This document shows positions 57,109 through 64,000 of a stretch of DNA of 64,000 nucleotides, in pieces; positions within the stretch are counted from its first letter, which is position 1; the number at the start of each line of letters is the position of its first letter. The notes below the pieces were generated by a model. The model was not told the DNA's origin, ran no database searches, and saw only the letters and a program-made list of their open reading frames with translations. Source of the stretch: Cokeromyces recurvatus (Eukaryota > Mucoromycota > Mucoromycetes > Mucorales > Mucoraceae). Made by a program: the position numbers and the translations under genes. Where the stretch lies: NCBI RefSeq assembly GCF_025118155.1, contig NW_026251434.1, forward strand, positions 1 to 64,000. The letters are read 5' to 3'.

Positions 57109-58663
57109 TTAATTTAACAATTTACAAGCCATATTAATGGAAATAGCAATGATAACAAAGAGAGTCAATACAGCAGGCCCATATTTGTCCGAAAAATCAC
57201 CCAATTCATTTCTTTCTACTCTCTGTACACGTTTATGATATGTATATAATGCATAGAGCATTACTAACATCGATATTACTGTAAAAAGACATGCGGAGAC
57301 TCTCCCAATTTGATCAGAGAAATTCAATAAGCCAACCGACAACCCTCCTAAAAGTAACGTAAATTTTAACCAATGTAGGAAAGTACGCTCATTAGCGAAA
57401 TAAGTTTTGGCAGGAGGAGCTTTTGATATAATGTCTGAACGAGATGTTCGCGTTTTTGTGTCTAAAGATGATGATGGGACGCGAATAGTCTTTTTGATGA
57501 ATTTCTGAAACATTTTATGTAGCAATACATAGAACAGTCTTAGTTGCTGCTTCACAAATGAGTTTTCTTCATTTTCGACTAATTCTTGTCGTTGTTGGTG
57601 ATTATTTTTAAGTAAATGCGTAGTTTTTGTATCAGCTTCACGTATAGAAATCTGAATATGTTGTTCTTCATTTTTAATTAATTTTGTTCCACTACTACCA
57701 GAGGTAGAACTGTTAGTAAGCGTTTCAGGGCGAGAGACGCCAAAGATGTTATTAGAAGGCTTTCGAATATCAACATTCATCTGTGGTAACCAAAATGGTA
57801 ATACTTGAATCTTTTTGTCTAACAAAGTAGCGCAACCATGAATAAACTTTGAAAATTTGGGAACCGACTCAACTAAGTGAGAATTGACAAGTTCAAGCAC
57901 CCATTGAGGTGGTTCTTGACCCACATGCGTTTGAAGCTTAACTTCAAGGACAGCATAAGGAAAGCGACAAATATCACCTTCAGGTAATTGCTTAAAGGGG
58001 TAATTAATACCAATGTCTACACGGCGCCAGTTATTCCCTGACCTCATATAGTCTTCATTATCTTCTCGAATTAAACTTAACTCTGTATCCAAACTGATAC
58101 GAACACGAGCATCACCAGGTAATTGAAAGGCTGTACGATTGTAGAAAGTACGCATCATAGGACAAAGACGCTTTGTCAAAACCGTATATTGTACCTCTTG
58201 TGCTAATTGTTCCAACTCTTGGATTTCCTTTTTGGATTTTTGACTGCCATCTTTCTTCATCTTTGCAAACATGTCATCGGTTGTATAAGTGCCCTTAAGA
58301 AAACTATTCAGATATTTTTCTTTAATTGGAAATCGTGCTTTAACCGACTTTTCGCCTGTCCAATCTTCATGATGTGTTTTTCGCTCCACAAAAATTGTGT
58401 TTGAATCCATTCCTCCATACCATCTCATTCGAATTGCTTCAGCTCCTTCACTTTTCTCTAAGCGGCCCATATAAAGTTCAAAATCATCATTATCAAAATA
58501 GACACTTGTAATAGCAGAATCTTGTGGTTCAAATTCTTTATTAGGATTAAATACCAAGACAGGAAGATGCTTCAGAATAGTTAATTTTAATTCAGTAATA
58601 TTATCAGGATGAACCCTGTATAATAATATAATTATAAGAATAAGTTTATATACTATAATAATA

Positions 58664-58712
<49 letters not shown>

Positions 58713-59572
58713 GTATATATTAAATTAAATCAACACACTAAACTTACCAATATTTTGTAGTATTCCGAACAAACGCTGCTTGTTTACCACCAGCACTAGA
58801 ATCACCACCTCGCTCTTTACCTCTTGTACGAACACGATCATACAAAGTAGAAATACGAATAATTAATGCTTCATAATTTTCTTTATAAAATGGCTTTGCA
58901 TTCAATCGCACACTGAATATTGGTTTTAGTGACCATCCTGTCATTTTCTATATCACAATAGATAGTTTTTGTTAGATAAGTTACTTCTTCTAGATCGCAC
59001 GTGCAAATGATGATTGGACAGAGCAATCACACAAGCGCCACTTTAATCCTTTATTTATCTATTTATCCTTTTTTTTTTTCCCCCTATTCTGTTACTATGA
59101 TCATACAAGAAGATGACACTTACATCATGTTTTTTTATGATCTTTAAAAAGCCCGTATAATTCAATCTAGTAAACTTGGCCAAATCATGAACATCAGCAA
59201 TAATATGACCTAGTTCAATCCCTGAAGCTATAAACTCGTCTTCTTCGGGATTATCTGATTGATAAAGAAGATTGATTTCACGAGTTTCATCTTCAATACA
59301 TCTATGGATCTTTTCCAGTTTGATACGCTGAAAGGTGTAAACCTTATCAAGTTCCTCCTCTAAAAGTTCAACAAACTTACTTTCGCTTTCTTCATTCCAA
59401 GTGCCTCGAAAAGTTTCTTGTTTTAATATGTTTTTCAGATCATCATAAGCTTTTATTATTAAAATTAGGTTACTTTCCTGGTTCCTTATTTTTGTTTCAA
59501 ATGTATCTTACCAACATAGTGTGAAGTCCATTCTGGATTCAAAGACATTCTTAAAGTATGTCCAAATTTCAT
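57109..59572 (-). CDS. VTC4: VTC4, catalytic polyphosphate polymerase subunit
   Basis: Exons on the minus strand: 59572-59512, 59449-59124, 58947-58748 and 58615-57109, total 2094 nt, 697 residues (the yeast protein is slightly longer). SPX domain (1-150; [32 protein letters not shown]), then the tunnel-shaped polymerase domain (about 195-470) with [24 protein letters not shown] and the intact [20 protein letters not shown] strand that carries the nucleotide and catalytic Lys/Arg residues, and a C-terminal three-span membrane part (about 600-695; [19 protein letters not shown]). It polymerises ATP gamma-phosphate into polyphosphate and passes it into the vacuole. Its likely partner, the VTC2/3-like subunit, lies 13 kb upstream on the same strand. 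Confidence 0.93.
58655..58718. repeat. (GTATGT)n hexanucleotide microsatellite in VTC4 intron
   Basis: About nine units of GTATGT (plus-strand sense) lie in the third intron of VTC4. On the coding strand this is (ACATAC)n, so it does not mimic splice donors there. Confidence 0.9.
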
Positions 59573-60542
59573 TATCTATAAATTTAATAATATTTTGAGG
59601 AGAAGAAGTGAAAAAAAAAGGTAGAGTATAATTATATATATATATATATAAAAAGCAAGTTTATAATACAGTAATGCTCACTGTGACAATTGGCGGTTCT
59701 TCAATTAATGGATTTATTTGTACCAACATAATAACAAAAAAAAAGGATTGTTTGCTTTTTATATTAAAGTTAATATGTATACGTATATGTTGGATGATTT
59801 AGATACAAACAAAAAGACAAAATAAAGCCCACTCTGAGCTACTTTTTTTAGTTTATTAGCTGTATTTTTTTTAGTGAATCCTATTCTCTAGTTGCTGACA
59901 ACAAGACCTGAACGTAATTTATATCTCTATGTTACGACTAGTTGATTATTTCCTGGTTAACCTGAAACTATGCTTGCATATGCATAATAATGAAATACAT
60001 ATACCTTCAACTTATTAACAATAATCCATCATAGCTTATGGAGAAAGAGAGAAAAAAAAAAAGGATACTGTCTCAAAAACTTCAAAACATCAAACTGGTA
60101 CCACTTCTGTGATCCTTGTGTTAGTTAACTATACACCTTATTGGGGTTTTTAACAAGCAATCTTTTATAGTTAAATCCCTTCTCTACTTGATTAACTAAA
60201 ACCATTAATGATTAAAGTTACTTTATATCTTAATTCTTATCATTATTATTGCTTTGTATTTTTTTATTCTTTATATACCTTTATCATAACATAGATTCTT
60301 ATTCATTGTATGAAAACTGTCAAGATGAAACGATAAATTGGAGAAGAAGAAATCAATCTTTATTATTTACAAAATATCTGTATCTTAATAATAAAAGATA
60401 TCAAATATCTAAAGTGGAACTTCAAAATGAGAAAGTTGAGTATAAAATAAAAAATTCTAAAAACTTAGAGTAAAAAACTAATATAGAGTTTTATCTCATC
60501 AGTGTCTTTTTATAAAAAGCCTATTTAAAATCAAAGAAATAA

Positions 60543-60543
<1 letters not shown>
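59573..60543. other. Intergenic region between VTC4 and PCCA
   Basis: About 1 kb. (AT)n and A runs near 59632-59650. A plus-strand frame at 60249-60473 (no ATG at its start) reads QDETINWRRRNQSLLF and could be a decayed exon, but has no known match. Confidence 0.35.

Positions 60544-60593
<50 letters not shown>
60544..60593. repeat. Poly(A) tract, 50 nt
   Basis: It lies 41 bases beyond the PCCA stop, within or just after its 3' untranslated region. As the gene is on the minus strand the transcript would contain poly(U), not poly(A). Confidence 0.95.
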
Positions 60594-60595
<2 letters not shown>

Positions 60596-60634
60596 AGGGA
60601 GATATTATGACCTCCGCTTTAATAATTTATCCAA

Positions 60635-63073
60635 TCAAAATTCAATTAGCACTTGCCCTGATTTGACACTATTGCCAGGTTCAACATAAACTCTCTTTAC
60701 AGTTCCTCCATGAGGGCTTCTTAGGATATTTTGCATCTTCATAGCTTCTACAACTACTAATTCGCTACCCTCAATGACTTCATCTCCTTCTTTAACTGCA
60801 AGGCTAACAATTTTACCTGGCATAGGGCTTGAAATCATTTTACTATGTTCCTCAATAGATTTTGTTTTCATGTATTTTGACAACGTGTATTGTTCTTCAG
60901 TTAGGACCTTTACTTTGTATTTGTTACCGTGGTATTGAATCCTAAATCCTAAACTGATTGGATCCAAATATTGAACAATTAATTTTTTCTTTTCTTCAAA
61001 ATGGGTATGCGTTAGTAATCCATTTAGTGACCATTCAGTAGAAAATTTAAGAAGACCTGTTGCAGTCACTGCCTAATAATGAGTATATATGTGTATATTA
61101 AAAGAAAAAAAAAGGATATTATTTAACCAGCCATCTATTAATAAATTCTATACACAATAACTTTACTTCGAAATTTGAACCTTCAGTGGGTTTAAGTTTA
61201 ATTTTGGTTTCTAACATGTGTTGATTATGCTCATCTGTAATTTGGATTTGCAAGTTTTGAAATTCTTTCATTAGTTTCTGTTTTCCTTGCCAATGACTGA
61301 ATTCTTTCTTTATCCACATTCCCCCAGCTACAAGAGCTAGTTGTTTTAAAGCCTTTTGATCCAAGGCCTCTGTTTGAAAACCATGAGGGTACTCTTCTGT
61401 TAAAAAGTGAGTAGTGACCTGACGACCCTCTTGAAATCGAGGATGTGCAAATACAGCTCTTAACAAAGGAATATTATGTGTGACACCTTTGATTATATAT
61501 TCATCTAGAGCTTGTATCATTAACTGCAATGCCTCCTTTCTTGTTCGTCCATGCGTGGCTAATTTACTAATTAAAGGATCATATTCTACATGCATCTCTG
61601 ATCCTTCAATAAATCCAGAATCACAACGTATTTTACCTCCTCTTGAGGCCACCACAGGTTCCTGATAGGTCAGTAATCTTCCTACAGAGGGTAAATACTT
61701 CTCAGGATCCTCTGCATAAACACGCGATTCAAATGCCCAACCCAAAAGAGAGATATCTTCTTGCTTTAAACTCAAACGATGATTTGCTGCTGAATAAAGC
61801 ATTTGCTCTACAAGATCCAATCCTGTCACATACTCTGTTATGGGATGTTCAACTTGTAAACGAGTATTCATCTCCAAGAAATAAAACTGTCGTGATGCAT
61901 CTACCAAGAATTCCACAGTGCCTGCTGAATTATAGCCTACATGCCTTGCCAACGCCACAGCTTGTTCTCCCATCCTACGTCGTGTCTCTTGATCCATATG
62001 TACACTTGGTGATTCTTCTATCACTTTTTGATTTCTTCGTTGAATAGAACATTCACGCTCAGGGAGGTAGATAACGTTACCAAAATTATCACCTAGAACC
62101 TGTATTTCGATATGACGAGGGTTATCTATATACCTCTCGATTAACATCCGATCATCTCCAAATGATGACTTTGATTCTTGTTTTGCTAATTTAAATCCAT
62201 CACTTAATTCCTTATCATTCCTATAAGAAAGAAAAAGAAAAAGAAAGGTTATTTTTTTTTTAAAAAAAAATAGTAAATACAATTATGATCTGCTTACTTT
62301 ACCAAGCAATTCGCATGCCTTTACCTCCTCCCCCCGCACTTGCCTTTACCATGACAGGATATCCAATTTCATTAGCAATCGATAATGCTTCTTGTACTGT
62401 CTTTACTTCACCATGAAATCCCGGGATACAATGAACACCACTTGCCTGAGCGATTAACTTGCTTTGGATTTTATCTCCCATAGCTGAAATAGCAGAGGCT
62501 TTGGGTCCTATAAATGTTACATTCTTTTGCTCTAACGCCTCTACAAAGGCAGGATTCTCACTTAGAAACCCATAACCTGGATGCACAGCCTCTGCTCCAC
62601 TTTGTTCTACAGCTGATAAAATACGGGGTATCGAAAGATAGGTCTCAGATGAAGATGCAGATCCCAAATTAATAGCTTCATCTGCCATTTGAACATGCAA
62701 GGCAGTAGCATCAAGATCAGAATAGACTGCAACTGTTTTGATGCCCATTTTCTTTGCAGTCTTTATTATACGACATGCAATTTCTCCTCGATTAGCTATT
62801 AATATTTTATTAAATGTCTACAGAAATATAAAAAAAAAAAAAAAAAGTAATGAATTTAAGATTTTATTCATAGGATTTATATATATCAACCTTTTTAAAG
62901 GGTACAGAAGTCAAGTTTGATTCAAATGTTAATGAGGATGTATTGTTATGTGTGTGAATTGCCCTTTTGGATGTTAAAATAAGAGAACGAGGTTGTGCTA
63001 AGGGTATTATTCGAACTCTTAATGCAGTAGGCATTGCTGCTTTTATTAAATGAAGCAATTGTTTTGACGCCAT
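60635..63073 (-). CDS. PCCA: Propionyl-CoA carboxylase alpha subunit
   Basis: Exons on the minus strand: 63073-62891, 62817-62303, 62220-61167 and 61072-60635, total 2190 nt, 729 residues. An Arg/Ser/Thr-rich, acid-poor N-terminus (1-45) is a mitochondrial targeting signal. Biotin carboxylase (about 62-515) shows [15 protein letters not shown], the glycine-rich ATP loop [12 protein letters not shown] and [20 protein letters not shown]. The middle part (560-640) resembles the PCC BT domain, and the biotin carrier (660-729) has [17 protein letters not shown] and VVEAMKMQN with biotin-Lys696. The PMPG and EAMKMQN motifs, with [13 protein letters not shown], favour PCC over methylcrotonyl-CoA carboxylase. 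With PCCB it carboxylates propionyl-CoA in the mitochondrion. Exon 3's donor GAA|GTAAAG was chosen because it restores alignment length at the joint. Confidence 0.87.
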
Positions 63074-63344
63074 GCTTAATCAAGGGGAGAAGATTTAAAA
63101 AAAAAAAAAAAAAATTAGAATAGAAAAAAAAAAAGGAACAAAAATTGATCCAGAGAAGCTCAAATATCATAAAATTATTTAAACCTATTTACACAAAAAA
63201 TACTAATATCCATCGTAAACACAAAAGATACGAGTAACTTATTTTCAAAGTAAAGCAATAGGGTGTTTAGTCATACTACCTATTTAAATTTCACTAATAC
63301 AAAGTTTGGGTTTATTTCTTGTCAATAAAAAATATATAGATTCC

Positions 63345-63385
<41 letters not shown>

Positions 63386-63605
63386 AATAGATGTCTTTAA
63401 TAGTAGAGAGCAGTGATATCTAAATTTGTTAATCATCATTTGTATTTACTTTATTATTCTTACATTTGGATTATGTAAATAAGGCATTGTAGATATTTTC
63501 GCAACGGAGTTTATTGCTGGATTCTTCTACCAAGGAGTATTAAAAAAAAAAAAATAAAAAAATAAATTATCTTTCTTCTTTTGGATAAATAAACGATAAA
63601 AAAAA
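63074..63605. other. Divergent promoter region PCCA/CDK8
   Basis: A 0.5-kb gap between the divergent starts, with a T tract at about 63350-63384 and an A tract near 63541-63554. No gene. Confidence 0.6.
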
Positions 63606-64000
63606 ATGTCAATGAGAGAATATAAAATGAAAAGAGACGCTCTTCGTCCTAAAGTACTGGATAAATATGAAATTATAGGCTTCATTAGTTCTGGTACTTA
63701 TGGTCGAGTTTATAAAGCAAGATCTAAAAACAAGTAATGCTATTTCTTTTATTTTTTTTATTTATCAATGTACAAATATATTTATATTATGCAATCTAGA
63801 GATGATCATCGTGAATTTGCGATTAAAAAATTTAAACCAGATAGAGAAGGTGATAGTCATCATTATGTCGGCATTTCACAATCAGCTTGTAGAGAAATTG
63901 CAGTAATATAATAATCGTCATTTTATTTTATTTTTCAAAAAAAAAAAAGGGAATTAAATAAAACTAAAGTTATGTAGGGAACTTCGACATGAAAATATAG
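63606..64000 (+). CDS. SSN3: CDK8/SSN3 Mediator kinase, 5' end only
   Basis: Exons 63606-63733, 63800-63902 and from 63970 to the window edge. The readable product has about 87 residues: [20 protein letters not shown] (Gly-rich loop), [14 protein letters not shown] (catalytic Lys) and the [19 protein letters not shown] helix. The ACREIA helix in place of PSTAIRE is the mark of CDK8-type kinases (Ssn3/Srb10), partners of cyclin C in the Mediator kinase module in the nucleus. The third exon must use the AG at 63968-63969; the next AG six bases on would break the frame. The gene continues beyond the window. Confidence 0.85.

Noticed and set aside
60635..63073. Methylcrotonyl-CoA carboxylase alpha
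   Set aside because: The biotin motif is EAMKMQN with PMPG before it and the BT-like region fits PCC; MCC usually has a different motif around the biotin Lys.

Overview
This window is nuclear DNA of a filamentous fungus, most likely an early-diverging one (Mucoromycota, probably Mucorales). It is very AT-rich, its genes carry many short GT..AG introns, and its proteome mixes fungal core genes with a propionyl-CoA carboxylase and a CACTA/tnp2 transposase typical of zygomycete fungi. The assignment comes from gene content and style, not from any search.

The left 25 kb is mostly transposon territory. It holds an edge-truncated ORF (1-249), a seven-exon gene of an unrecognised family (copy A, 560-3258) broken by a solo LTR with a perfect 5-bp target duplication, a dead Tc1/mariner transposase (4.1-5.1 kb), and an almost complete CACTA/tnp2 transposase gene (5300-7542). 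Two normal genes follow on the minus strand: an ABCC transporter (8616-13741) and the tail-anchored-protein receptor GET1 (15027-15923). Next comes a repeat nest. It contains a second copy (B, 17495-19505) and a third partial copy (C, 23.8-24.2 kb) of the unrecognised family, a 1.1-kb inverted repeat whose arms lie about 6 kb apart, a frameshifted ORF, an LTR, transposase scraps and a duplicated GC-richer 130-bp block.

From 27 kb onward the window is mainly ordinary genes: ORC4 (replication origin recognition), a PRL-type phosphatase, a single-pass membrane protein with PPAY and PSAP motifs, a VC0807-like membrane protein, an intact Tc1/mariner element with TA duplications (35891-37519), an intronless arabinose-5-phosphate-isomerase-like enzyme, tRNA-Ile(AAU), a VTC2/3-like gene, RRP41 of the RNA exosome, a giant RAX2-like polarity protein ending in an SH3 domain, MIM1, OST5, VTC4, propionyl-CoA carboxylase alpha, and the start of the CDK8/SSN3 kinase gene.

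Functional threads: two subunits of the vacuolar polyphosphate polymerase (VTC4 and a VTC2/3-like partner) lie 13 kb apart on the same strand; GET1 and OST5 act at the ER; MIM1 and PCCA belong to the mitochondrion. No operon-like logic is expected or seen. Exon boundaries were inferred by hand from frame, GT/AG sites, family alignment and, for the repeat family, comparison of copies. The most unusual items are the repeated multi-exon family with a nuclease-like D...ExK pattern, the RAX2-SH3 architecture with a reiterated tryptophan motif in its tail, and the inverted duplication.
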